Origin: Acidimicrobiales bacterium
GTDB lineage: Bacteria > Actinomycetota > Acidimicrobiia > Acidimicrobiales > CAIXPF01
Assembly: GCA_020846295.1 (NCBI GenBank)
Contig: JADLEF010000263.1
Location: 1 to 38,605 of the forward strand
Reading direction: 5' to 3'
DNA: 38,605 bases
Shown: piece after piece, positions 15,378-22,413 of the stretch
Layout of the letters: each line of letters begins with the position of its first letter
Position numbering within the stretch: the first letter of the stretch is position 1
Made by a program: the position numbers and the translations under genes
Notes under the pieces: generated by a model
The model's database searches: none
The model's input: only the letters and a program-made list of their open reading frames with translations
What the model was told of the DNA's origin: nothing

Positions 15378-16412
15378 TCAGCCTGACGTGACCGCCGTGG
15401 AGGGCTCCTCCACGGCGGTCTCGCGCTCGGGTCCCCACGCGTCGTAGACCTCGAACGTGCCGACGCCGGGCCACAGCCCGAAGCGGGCGGCGACCATGGC
15501 CCGCTCGAACGGCAGCGGCCACTCGTTGGCCGTGCAGCCCTGCAACGAGCGGAACTGCTGCTGGTTGAGCGGCGCCGGGCCGTCGACGCAGCTGAAGTGC
15601 CCCTGGCCGAGCCAGTGGCCGACCTCGTGGTTGATCTCGTGGACGCGGAACTGCTCGAGCGGGATCGGATCCCCCAGCGCACCGTCGCGCCAGCGGGCGT
15701 CGTTGATGATGACATCGTCGCCCACGGTGCAGCTGGCGTCGGGGTCGCCGGTCCGCTCCGAGCGGCAGTCCTCGGCGTAGCCGGGCACCTCGTCGGCCGC
15801 AGCGACGACGAGACGGAGATCGGCCTCCTCGGCCGTGGCGACGCGCTCGAAGCGGATGGCGCCGCCAAGGCTCCAGCCCCGCTCGTCGGCCAGCGCCCGG
15901 GCTGCGACGGTGGCCACCTGCTCGGGATCGACCAGCGGCTCGCCCGCTTCGACCAGGGCCCAGCGCACCACCCACGGCTCGTCGGGTCGCTCGGTGCCGT
16001 GCTGCGCGGCCAGGTCGGTCAACCAGGCCCGGTCCTCGGGACCGAGATCGCCGTCGAGATCGAGCCACGCACCGCTTCCCGCCTCGCGCTCGACCTCGCC
16101 CTCTCCGACCGCTCCCGCTCCCTCGGGGTCCTCCGGGCTGGGGTCGTGGCCCTCGGTCCCCGCGTCGTCGCTGCCGGCGCGCCCCCCGGAGACGGCGGGC
16201 CGGGTGGCCGGCCGGGTGACGAGCGAGGTCGCCGGGCCGCTGCGGGCTCGACCACCGTTGACCGGGACCGGCGATGCGCTGCCCCCGGCCTCCCGGGCGG
16301 GACTGGTGGGGCTGTCCGCCCCCGCCGGCCGGGCCCGCGACGGCACCCGGGCGGCCAGGGCGAGCACGATCACCAGGGTGGCCAGCAGGGCGGGGAGAAG
16401 GGCACGGCGCAC
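15378..16412 (-). CDS. Secreted DUF3152-type protein with metzincin-like zinc motif
   Basis: 344 aa from GTG 16412. Upstream frame is proline-rich low-complexity sequence without a plausible start except GTG 16436. Residues 1-22 are basic then hydrophobic (RRALLPALLATLVIVLALA), a signal anchor or signal peptide. A disordered Pro/Ser/Gly/Glu linker runs to about 120. The C-terminal domain has paired cysteines and HEINHEVGHWLGQGH, in which HEVGHWLGQGH (262-272) fits the metzincin pattern HExxHxxGxxH. Probably an exported zinc peptidase; target unknown. The terminal codons overlap a perfect hairpin at 15391-15419. Confidence 0.88.
   Translation of the reverse strand: MRRALLPALLATLVIVLALAARVPSRARPAGADSPTSPAREAGGSASPVPVNGGRARSGPATSLVTRPATRPAVSGGRAGSDDAGTEGHDPSPEDPEGAGAVGEGEVEREAGSGAWLDLDGDLGPEDRAWLTDLAAQHGTERPDEPWVVRWALVEAGEPLVDPEQVATVAARALADERGWSLGGAIRFERVATAEEADLRLVVAAADEVPGYAEDCRSERTGDPDASCTVGDDVIINDARWRDGALGDPIPLEQFRVHEINHEVGHWLGQGHFSCVDGPAPLNQQQFRSLQGCTANEWPLPFERAMVAARFGLWPGVGTFEVYDAWGPERETAVEEPSTAVTSG
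15391..15419. terminator. Perfect hairpin between convergent genes, possible bidirectional terminator
   Basis: ACCGCCGTGGAG (15391-15402) pairs perfectly with 15408-15419; G403 and C407 extend the stem to 13 bp, leaving a 3-nt loop. It begins 22 nt after the SDR stop and lies inside the last codons of the convergent DUF3152 gene. There is no T-tract on either side, so it may work as a factor-assisted or U-less terminator. Confidence 0.5.
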
Positions 16413-16423
16413 GGTCGGACCCA

Positions 16424-16434
16424 ACGCTACCGGC
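16424..16434 (-). promoter_or_regulatory. Promoter -10 region (GCCGGTAGCGT) of the DUF3152 gene
   Basis: Same 11-mer as at the amidohydrolase, CLC and PPOX promoters. The -10 TAGCGT ends 11 nt before the GTG at 16412, a little far for a strictly leaderless start. Confidence 0.45.
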
Positions 16435-16515
16435 ACTGCGCCGCCGCCCCCGTCACGCGCCCCGCCCCGCGGCGCCCGGCCCCGCGGGGCCGGGCCGGGC
16501 CGGGTGGGCCGAGCC

Positions 16516-16565
16516 GGGCAGGGCAGGGTGGGCAGGGCAGGGTGGGCCGGGCAGGGCAGGGCGGG
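16516..16565 (+). repeat. G-quadruplex-forming array of eleven GGG tracts
   Basis: Eleven consecutive GGG runs separated by loops of only 1-2 nt, built from three copies of a 14-bp unit GGGCAGGGCAGGGT/C (16516, 16530, 16549) with GGGCC between copies two and three. G-rich strand is the coding strand of the ureohydrolase, whose start is about 100 nt downstream. It lies in the 250-bp divergent intergenic region. Confidence 0.75.
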
Positions 16566-16605
16566 CCAAGGTGGGTGGGCCGGGCCAAGGTGGGTGGGCC
16601 GGGCC
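16563..16605 (+). repeat. 19-bp tandem repeat, 2.3 copies
   Basis: Unit GGGCCAAGGTGGGTGGGCC at 16563-16581 and 16582-16600, followed by a partial GGGCC. It directly continues the G-tract array, making the whole 16482-16605 stretch G-rich and repetitive. Confidence 0.8.
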
Positions 16606-16649
16606 GCTGCGCGTCGCCTCCCGCGGTGCCGTCGGGCGCCGCCCGGGCG

Positions 16650-16655
16650 TACGGT
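16650..16655 (+). promoter_or_regulatory. -10 element (TACGGT) of the ureohydrolase gene
   Basis: TACGGT lies 7 nt before the ATG at 16663 with no ribosome site, indicating a leaderless transcript. The G-quadruplex array and 19-bp repeat lie immediately upstream, where the -35 and any regulator sites would be. Confidence 0.5.
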
Positions 16656-16662
16656 CGCGGTC

Positions 16663-17638
16663 ATGACCGATGACCCGCCCTCCGGCCGGCCGTTCCCGCA
16701 ACCGCTCGGCGGGAACGAGATGCCCCGCTTCGGCGGGATCGCCACCTTCATGCGCCTGCCCGGCCGCAGCGCCCCGGCCGAGCTCGACGTCGCGGTGGTC
16801 GGTGTCCCGCTCGACATCGGCACCTCCAACCGGCCCGGCGCCCGGTTCGGGCCGCGCGGCATCCGGGCCGAGTCGGTGCTGACCCGCCCCTACAACATGG
16901 CGACCCGGGCCGCCCCCTTCGACAGCCTGCGCATCGACGACGTCGGGGACGTCGCCACGAACCCCTACGACCTGCGCGACGCGGTGGCCCGCATCGAGGC
17001 GTACTACGACGAGCTGCTCGGCCACGACGTGATCCCGGTGTCGATGGGTGGGGACCACACCGTGGTGCTGCCCATCCTGCGGGCCATCGCCCGCCGCCAC
17101 GGCCCCGTCGGCCTCGTGCACGTCGACGCCCACACCGACATCAACGACACCATGTTCGGCGAGCGCATCGCCCACGGCACCCCGTTCCGCCGCGCCGTCG
17201 AGGGGGGGGCTGCTCGACCCGAGCCGGGTGGTGCAGATCGGCGTGCGGGCCACCGGCTACGCGGCCGACGACTTCGACTGGTCCCGACGGCAGGGGTTCC
17301 GGGTGGTGCAGGCCGAGGAGTGCTGGAACCGCTCCCTCGCCCCGCTGATGGATGAGGTCCGCGCCCAGGTCCAGGGTGGGCCGGTCTACCTCAGCTTCGA
17401 CATCGACGGGCTCGACCCGGCGTACGCGCCCGGCACCGGCACCCCCGAGATCGGCGGGCTCACCACCGTGCAGGCGCTCGAGATCATCCGTGGCTGCCGC
17501 GGCCTGCCCCTCGTCGGCTGCGACCTGGTCGAGGTGGCGCCGGTCTACGACCCCAGCGGCATGACCGCGCTGGTGGGGGCCAACCTGCTCTACGAGATGC
17601 TCTGCGTCCTACCCGGGGTGCAGTACCGCACCGGCTGA
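16663..17638 (+). pseudogene. gbuA: Guanidinobutyrase/agmatinase-family ureohydrolase, disrupted by a +1 frameshift
   Basis: Two frames join into one ureohydrolase of about 324 aa. The first (16663 to codon about 181) has GGDHT (129-133), HVDAHTD (153-159) and IAHGTPFRRAVE. The second, to the stop at 17638, has SRRQGFRVVQAEECW, YLSFDIDGLDPAYAPGTG and LVGCDLVEV. All binuclear Mn motifs are present across the two. The break is an 8-G run at 17202-17209; seven Gs restore the frame. As written, translation stops at 17355 and loses the DIDG motif. The second-half segments are strikingly like Pseudomonas guanidinobutyrase GbuA as I remember it, so 4-guanidinobutyrate to GABA plus urea is the likely reaction. 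No other lesion is seen, so a sequencing error or very recent mutation is likely. Confidence 0.85.
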
Positions 17639-19081
17639 CCCCAGCGGCGGCGCGACACCGGTCAGCGCCTCCGCCAGCGCCAGCAGCGCCTCGTCCCGAC
17701 CCCGCGCCGCGAACAGTTGGATACCGATCGGTACACCATCGGGCCCGACCCCCCACGGGATCGACAGCGCCGGCCACCCCGTCACGTTGGCCACGAACGT
17801 GTGCGGGGTGTACTCGTCGTTGGCCGCGCACCACTGCACCCACGGGACCTCGCCGCCGAGCCGGCCGAGCGGCAGCGAGGCCCGCCCCAGCGTCGAGCAG
17901 AGCACCACGTCGAACCGCTCCCACCACCGGTCGAGCTCGGCGGTGAGGGCGGCGGCGTCGATCGTGGCCCGCCGGCGCGCCCCCGCCGGCAGGGCCCGCA
18001 CCACATCGAGGCAGGCCAGCGTGACCGGTTCGAGGTAATCGGCGTCGAGCGGGCGGCCCGTGGCGGACGCCACCGTCTCGATGTCGGCGACGGCCGCCGC
18101 GCCGAAGAGCGGGTCCATCAGCGCGGCGATGCGCTCGTAGGGCACTGGCCAACCCACCGCCTCCACCGCCGCGCCGAACCGGTCGAGCGCCGCCGCCGCG
18201 CCGTCCAGCGCCGCCACCAGCGCCCGGTCGCCGGCCAGGCCCGCCCAGTGGGCGGTGACGAGCCCGACCCGGGTCGGGCTCGTCACCGCAGCGCGAACGG
18301 TCGGTTGAGCGCGAACGGTCGGTTGAGCATGAACGGTCGGTTGAGCATGAACGGTCGGTTGAGCCTGAACGGTCGGGGCGGCGGCGGGCGGCTCGCCCAC
18401 GAACCCGAGCAGCGCCCGAACATCCTGCACGGTACGGGCGAGCACGAACTCCTCGGCGATGCCGCCCCACCCGCCGCTCACGCCCCCTTCGCCCCACGGC
18501 ACCCGGCCCCGGGTCGGTTTGAGCCCGACGAGCCCGCACACCGACGCGGGGATGCGGATCGAGCCGGCGCAGTCCGATGCGTGGGCCACCGGCACCACCC
18601 CGGCGGCGACCGCCGCGGCGGAACCGCCCGAGGAGCCACCGGCCGAGCGATCGAGGCGCCACGGGTTGCGGGTGGCGCCGTGCAGCCGGGATTCAGTGGT
18701 GGCGTGCAGGATGAACTCCGGCACCGCGGCGCGCCCCACCACGGTGCACCCGGCCGCGGCGAACCGCCGGAACAGCAGCGAGGTGCCCGGCGCCCGCCAG
18801 CCGACCGAGAGCCGGCTGCCCCGTTCCACCAGGCGGCCCGCCTCAGTCGCGCCGGAGTCTGTGCGCAGGAGCGGCACCCCCGCCCACGGCCCCGCCGGCG
18901 AACCGGGCGACGGCTCGTCGTACCACTCGAGCACCGCGTTGAGCGGGCCGTGCCAACGTTCGTGCTCGGCGGCGGCGGCGGCCAGCACCTCGGCCGGGGA
19001 GACCGAGCCGGCCCGCAGCAGTGCGGCCAGCCCGCACCCGTCGAGCGTGCGGTACTCGGCGAACGGTTCGGCCGTGCTCAC
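17609..19081 (-). CDS. Amidase-signature family protein, catalytic Lys replaced
   Basis: 490 aa from GTG 19081, 16 nt after the monooxygenase stop. The amidase signature core is intact around GGSSGGSAAAVAAG (148-161), with cis-Ser150 and nucleophile Ser174 in AGSIRIPAS, spaced 24 apart as in FAAH. The segment that normally reads GVPxxxKD reads GVPLLRTD (69-76), putting Thr74 in place of the catalytic Lys. Residues about 236-263 are five imperfect copies of a PTV[QHR]AQ unit encoded by an 18-bp repeat, not part of the family fold. Operon position suggests hydrolysis of the amide made by the upstream 2-monooxygenase. The lost Lys leaves activity in doubt. The gene's 3' end overlaps the convergent ureohydrolase by 30 bp. 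Confidence 0.9.
   Translation of the reverse strand: MSTAEPFAEYRTLDGCGLAALLRAGSVSPAEVLAAAAAEHERWHGPLNAVLEWYDEPSPGSPAGPWAGVPLLRTDSGATEAGRLVERGSRLSVGWRAPGTSLLFRRFAAAGCTVVGRAAVPEFILHATTESRLHGATRNPWRLDRSAGGSSGGSAAAVAAGVVPVAHASDCAGSIRIPASVCGLVGLKPTRGRVPWGEGGVSGGWGGIAEEFVLARTVQDVRALLGFVGEPPAAAPTVQAQPTVHAQPTVHAQPTVRAQPTVRAAVTSPTRVGLVTAHWAGLAGDRALVAALDGAAAALDRFGAAVEAVGWPVPYERIAALMDPLFGAAAVADIETVASATGRPLDADYLEPVTLACLDVVRALPAGARRRATIDAAALTAELDRWWERFDVVLCSTLGRASLPLGRLGGEVPWVQWCAANDEYTPHTFVANVTGWPALSIPWGVGPDGVPIGIQLFAARGRDEALLALAEALTGVAPPLGSAGAVLHPG
18293..18376 (-). repeat. 18-bp in-frame tandem repeat inside the amidase gene, 4.7 copies
   Basis: On the plus strand the units are 18293-18310, 18311-18328, 18329-18346, 18347-18364 and a partial 18365-18376, sharing GAACGGTCGGTTGAGC; only the first two bases of each unit vary. 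It encodes AQPTV[H/R] repeats in the amidase. Confidence 0.9.
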
Positions 19082-19097
19082 GTCGCCGCTGCCCGGC

Positions 19098-20789
19098 TCA
19101 CTCGGGCAGCACCGGCGGGGCCAGCTCAGCCCACCGATCACCCGGCCCCGGGTTGGACGGCGGGCAGCGCCCGCCGAGGTGCGCCACGATGCCCCACACC
19201 GCGTTGAGCGCGGTCTGCACCGCGCCCTCGACCCACCCGGGCGTCCACGACACGTCGTCGCCGGCCAGGAACACACCGCGGTGACCCGGCTCGAAGCCGT
19301 CCTGCACGAAGTGGGCGTACATGCGGCGGTTGTAGCGGTAGTGGCCTGGCAGCGCTCCTTTGAACGCGCCGAGGAAGTCCGGGTCCGACTCCCACGACAC
19401 GCTGATCGGATCCCCGATCACATGGGAGCGGAGGTCGGTGCCGGGATAGATCTTGGCCAGCGTGTCGAGCGCCAGGCGGGCCCGCTCCTCCGCCGATTTC
19501 GGCAGCACCTTCAGCGCGTCGCCGGCCCAGGCGTAGGAGAGGCAGATCACCGCCGGTCGGTCGGGGCCGTTGTCGAACAGGTAGGTGCCGCGGGTGTTGC
19601 GGTCGGTCAGCGTCATCGACAGCAGCGGCCGGCCGGTGACGGGGTCCCGGTCGTGCCAGAACGGGCGGTCCACCATCACGAAGGTCTTCGAGGACTGCAT
19701 GTAGCGGGTGCGGTCCAGCGCCATCCACAACGGCTGGGAGAACAGCGCCTCCTCCACGTCGATGTTGGTGGTGAGCAGCCAGCTCTGGGTGGTGAACAAC
19801 ACCGCCGGGTAGGTGCGGGCCACGCCGCGGCGGTCGGTCACCTCGATGCCGTCGGGCCCCGCCCGACGCACTGCGGCCACCCCCGGGCGGGTGGCGCCGG
19901 AGTGCAGTCGTTCCAGCGACGTGCCCGCCGGCCAGTGCACCAACCGCTCGGGGGTGTGGCGCCACAGCCCGCGTGGCACCTGCTCTGCCCCGCCCACCAC
20001 CAGCCGCTGGTTCGACTCGTACTCGCAGACCACCACCCGGAGGATCTCCAGCATGGAGTTGGGGAAGTCGCTGTCCCAGCCCCCGGTGCCGAACCCGACC
20101 TGGCCGAACACCTCGCGGTGGCGGTAGCTCAACCGGGCGAAGGCGTCGCTGGTGGCCACGAAGTCGTAGAAGGTGCGGTCGTCCCACACCTCGATCAGCG
20201 CGTTCCACCGACGTTGCACCTCGGCCGCGTCGCGTCGGCGGATGGCGTCCTGCAGGTCGGCCAGGCCGATCTCGTCCTGCAGCGCCTCATCCCACGCGGC
20301 GGCCACCTCGCGGAACAGCGGCGGCAGGTCGTCGATGGTCTCGGCGTAGAGCGGCTCGCCGGCGAGGTCGATCACGGTGCTCGGTGCGGCGGCGGTCAAG
20401 GGGTTGGGGAACGGCCGGGTCTGCAGCCCGAGCAGGTCGAGGTAGTGGAAGAAGCAGGTGCTCGAGATCGGGAAGCGCATACCGCCCAGTTCGGCGATGA
20501 CGCCCTCGGCCGAACCGAACGGCTCCGAGCGCAGTCGCCCGCCCAGGCGGCTCGACTCGTAGAGCACCGGACGCAGGCCCAGCCTGAGCAGTTCGTAGGC
20601 GGCGACCATGCCGGCCATCCCTGCGCCGATGATCGCCACCTCGGTGCCCAGCGCGGCGGCCGGCAGCATGGCCAGCCCGTCGGGGTGGCGCAGCCAGCTG
20701 TCGAACGAGAACGGGAAGTCGGGACCGAACGCCGTCACCGGCGCCCGGGTCTCCTCGTTGCGCTGGGGTGGGCGAGCCCTCACCGTCAT
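19098..20789 (-). CDS. Flavin amino-acid 2-monooxygenase/oxidase (tryptophan/lysine/arginine 2-monooxygenase family)
   Basis: 563 aa. FAD-binding GAGMAG (55-60), ribose-binding Glu78, GGRL (83-86), and Arg105 in GGMRFP, the position that binds the substrate carboxylate in IaaM-type enzymes. Later come SSKTFVMVDRPFW, VICLSYAWAGDALK and the C-terminal FAD motif GWVEGAVQTALNAV. The overall order follows tryptophan 2-monooxygenase rather than animal MAO. These enzymes oxidatively decarboxylate an L-amino acid to an amide, or release a 2-oxo acid as an oxidase. A guanidinobutyrase-like gene and an amidase nearby point to L-arginine, giving 4-guanidinobutyramide; tryptophan (indoleacetamide) is the main alternative. 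Start ATG 20789 lies 6 nt after a TACCGT -10. Confidence 0.9.
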   Translation of the reverse strand: MTVRARPPQRNEETRAPVTAFGPDFPFSFDSWLRHPDGLAMLPAAALGTEVAIIGAGMAGMVAAYELLRLGLRPVLYESSRLGGRLRSEPFGSAEGVIAELGGMRFPISSTCFFHYLDLLGLQTRPFPNPLTAAAPSTVIDLAGEPLYAETIDDLPPLFREVAAAWDEALQDEIGLADLQDAIRRRDAAEVQRRWNALIEVWDDRTFYDFVATSDAFARLSYRHREVFGQVGFGTGGWDSDFPNSMLEILRVVVCEYESNQRLVVGGAEQVPRGLWRHTPERLVHWPAGTSLERLHSGATRPGVAAVRRAGPDGIEVTDRRGVARTYPAVLFTTQSWLLTTNIDVEEALFSQPLWMALDRTRYMQSSKTFVMVDRPFWHDRDPVTGRPLLSMTLTDRNTRGTYLFDNGPDRPAVICLSYAWAGDALKVLPKSAEERARLALDTLAKIYPGTDLRSHVIGDPISVSWESDPDFLGAFKGALPGHYRYNRRMYAHFVQDGFEPGHRGVFLAGDDVSWTPGWVEGAVQTALNAVWGIVAHLGGRCPPSNPGPGDRWAELAPPVLPE

Positions 20790-20795
20790 GGGACG

Positions 20796-20801
20796 ACGGT
20801 A
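20796..20801 (-). promoter_or_regulatory. -10 element (TACCGT), internal leaderless promoter of the monooxygenase
   Basis: TACCGT ends 6 nt before the ATG at 20789 and begins 7 nt after the upstream TPP-subunit stop. It may give the monooxygenase-amidase pair expression independent of the decarboxylase genes. Confidence 0.45.
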
Positions 20802-20808
20802 GCGGTTG

Positions 20809-21414
20809 TCAGGGCTCGCCGAGCAGCGCCCGCCGGAAGCGCTCCTTGAGGTGGGCGCCGTCGCGGGGTGGCATCACCAGCGGCTCGTCCGCGGCCGCGA
20901 CCTTGACCACCCAGAACCGGGGCCCCTCCTGCGCCCACAGGCCGGCCGCCAGGGCGGCGGCCTCGTCGGGGGTGCGCGCGGTGCCGGTGCAGGGCCAACC
21001 GCAGGCGGCGGCCACCCCGGCCAGGTCGGTGTACCGAGCGGTATGGGTGGGCTGGGCGCCGGTCTCGCCGTAGCGCTCGTTGTCCAGCACGACCACCGCG
21101 AGGTTGGCCGGACGGTGGTAGCCCACGGTGGACAGCGACCCCAGCCCCATCAGCAGCTCGCCGTCGCCGGTGAGCACCAGCACCCGGTCCCGCGGCCGGG
21201 CGAGGGCCAACCCGAGCCCCATCGCCACCGCGCCGCCCATGGCGCCCCACAGCGGGAACGTGCGGTCCCGGTCCCCTGCGGCGGTGGCATCCCATGCCGG
21301 GGCGCCGAGCCCGGTGACCACCAGCACGCCGTCGTCGCCGGCGAGCAGGCCGGCCACGAACGGGCGGCGCCGGATGGGGTAGCGCTCGGCCCGGTCCGGG
21401 TCGATGGCGCTCAT
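20809..21414 (-). CDS. TPP-dependent decarboxylase, beta (TPP-binding) subunit, ComE/sulfopyruvate-decarboxylase-like
   Basis: 201 aa C-terminal-half type TPP enzyme subunit. The TPP/Mg motif runs from GDG (83-85) to Asn112 in VVLDNERYGETG, followed by QPTHT, as in beta subunits of sulfopyruvate and phosphonopyruvate decarboxylases. ATG 21414 overlaps the alpha-subunit stop (ATGA). It supplies the diphosphate half of the active site; the alpha subunit supplies the activating glutamate. The family decarboxylates 2-oxo acids to aldehydes. No coenzyme M or phosphonate genes are nearby. Given the downstream amino-acid monooxygenase/oxidase, a 2-oxo acid such as 2-ketoarginine is a plausible substrate by inference. 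Confidence 0.88.
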   Translation of the reverse strand: MSAIDPDRAERYPIRRRPFVAGLLAGDDGVLVVTGLGAPAWDATAAGDRDRTFPLWGAMGGAVAMGLGLALARPRDRVLVLTGDGELLMGLGSLSTVGYHRPANLAVVVLDNERYGETGAQPTHTARYTDLAGVAAACGWPCTGTARTPDEAAALAAGLWAQEGPRFWVVKVAAADEPLVMPPRDGAHLKERFRRALLGEP

Positions 21415-21977
21415 CGCCCCGCCGCCGCGAACGCCTTGGCCCCGATCACCCGCTGGCCGATCAGCACCGCGGCCATGCCGGCCCCGGAGAACACCATCGC
21501 CGCCGCCGCCTCCACGGTCGGGGCGACGTCGGCCTCGTCCTGCACGTCGAAGACCAGCACGCCGCTGGCCCGCAGCACCTCCGCCGCGGTCGAGCCCATC
21601 GGGACCTGCCACGGGTTGCGCTCGCCGTACTGGCCTCGCATGGTGACCACCATCAACAGCGGGAAGCGGCAGGTCCGGGCCAGGCTCAGCAGGTTGATGC
21701 AGTTGCCCACCCCGCTGGACTGCATGAGCAGCACCCCGGGTGACCCGCCCAGCCATGCCCCCGCCAGCAGCGCCACGCCCTCCTCTTCCGTACTGAGCGG
21801 TACGGCGGTGACGTCGGCAGTGGCCTCGGCCCGGCGGATGAGGGCGGCCAGGCCGGCATCGGGCACCGAGGCGACGGTGCGCACCCCGGCGGCGAGCAGC
21901 GCCCGCCACGTCGGCGACACCCAGACGGGTTCGACAGCTCCGGTATCCGCCGGGTCGGTGTCCGCAGGTTCCAGCAT
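21411..21977 (-). CDS. TPP-dependent decarboxylase, alpha (pyrimidine-binding) subunit, ComD-like
   Basis: 188 aa. The PYR-domain signature is LSTEEEGVALLAGAWLGG (61-78), where one of Glu64-66 should activate the aminopyrimidine of TPP. It continues with LLMQSSGVGNCINLL and MRGQYGERNPWQVPMG, all strongly reminiscent of sulfopyruvate decarboxylase alpha subunits. First gene of a four-gene minus-strand operon: alpha, beta, monooxygenase, amidase. The pair makes one complete split decarboxylase. Confidence 0.88.
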   Translation of the reverse strand: MLEPADTDPADTGAVEPVWVSPTWRALLAAGVRTVASVPDAGLAALIRRAEATADVTAVPLSTEEEGVALLAGAWLGGSPGVLLMQSSGVGNCINLLSLARTCRFPLLMVVTMRGQYGERNPWQVPMGSTAAEVLRASGVLVFDVQDEADVAPTVEAAAAMVFSGAGMAAVLIGQRVIGAKAFAAAGR

Positions 21978-21997
21978 CGCGGTGCAGTCTGTCGCGC

Positions 21998-22003
21998 TAC
22001 GGT
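21998..22003 (+). promoter_or_regulatory. Candidate -10 (TACGGT) of the LEH-like gene
   Basis: TACGGT lies 36 nt before the ATG at 22040. Unlike the leaderless genes nearby, this one has a strong ribosome site, GGGGGAAGGA, about 8 nt before the start. Confidence 0.4.
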
Positions 22004-22039
22004 TCAGGCCCGCTACTACACCGGGGGAAGGATCGCGAG

Positions 22040-22411
22040 ATGGAACCTGTCGACGTCGTCAATGCGTTCATCGAGGCCATCGGCCGCAAGGACATGGAGG
22101 CCACCAAGGCGCTCGTAGCGGACGACTGCTACTACGACAACGTGCCGGTGGGGGACATGCGGGGCTGGGAGAAGATGCTCGACGTGCTCGGGCCGATGTT
22201 CAAGTCCACGGAGCCGGTCGAGTTCGAAGTGCTGCGCCAGACCGCCTCGGGCAACATGGTCATGAACGAGCGCATCGACCGCTTCGTGATGAAGGGCAAG
22301 CAGATCGCCATCCCCGTCGCCGGGGTGTTCGAGGTCAACGACGACAAGATCACGTTCTGGCGTGACTACTTCGACAACGGCATGTTCATGAAGGCCCTCA
22401 AGGGCGAGTGA
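22040..22411 (+). CDS. Limonene-1,2-epoxide hydrolase-like protein (SnoaL/NTF2-like fold)
   Basis: 123 aa cone-shaped NTF2-like protein. The five active-site residues of limonene-1,2-epoxide hydrolase appear to be present at matching spacing: Tyr32 and Asn34 (YYDN), Arg78 and Asp80 (ERID), and Asp109 (WRDYFD). This is therefore a likely functional epoxide hydrolase rather than a generic SnoaL-like binding protein. It would convert a small epoxide to a diol in one step, without a covalent intermediate. It is a single-gene unit, divergent from the TPP operon and convergent with the VOC gene. Substrate unknown. Confidence 0.9.
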   Translation: MEPVDVVNAFIEAIGRKDMEATKALVADDCYYDNVPVGDMRGWEKMLDVLGPMFKSTEPVEFEVLRQTASGNMVMNERIDRFVMKGKQIAIPVAGVFEVNDDKITFWRDYFDNGMFMKALKGE

Positions 22412-22413
22412 CC

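Noticed and set aside
17202-17209. Phase-variable contingency locus in the G8 tract
   Set aside because: Possible, but one short homopolymer in a metabolic gene of a GC-rich genome is more simply a sequencing error or recent mutation. No population data here.
17609-20789. Indole-3-acetamide pathway (iaaM/iaaH) for auxin synthesis
   Set aside because: Monooxygenase plus amidase fits iaaM/iaaH in outline, but the adjacent guanidinobutyrase-like gene and the TPP decarboxylase favour arginine. Kept only as an alternative, to be decided by substrate tests.
20809-21977. Sulfopyruvate decarboxylase for coenzyme M or phosphonate synthesis
   Set aside because: The subunits resemble ComD/ComE, but no other coenzyme M or phosphonate gene is in the window and the operon partners are amino-acid enzymes.
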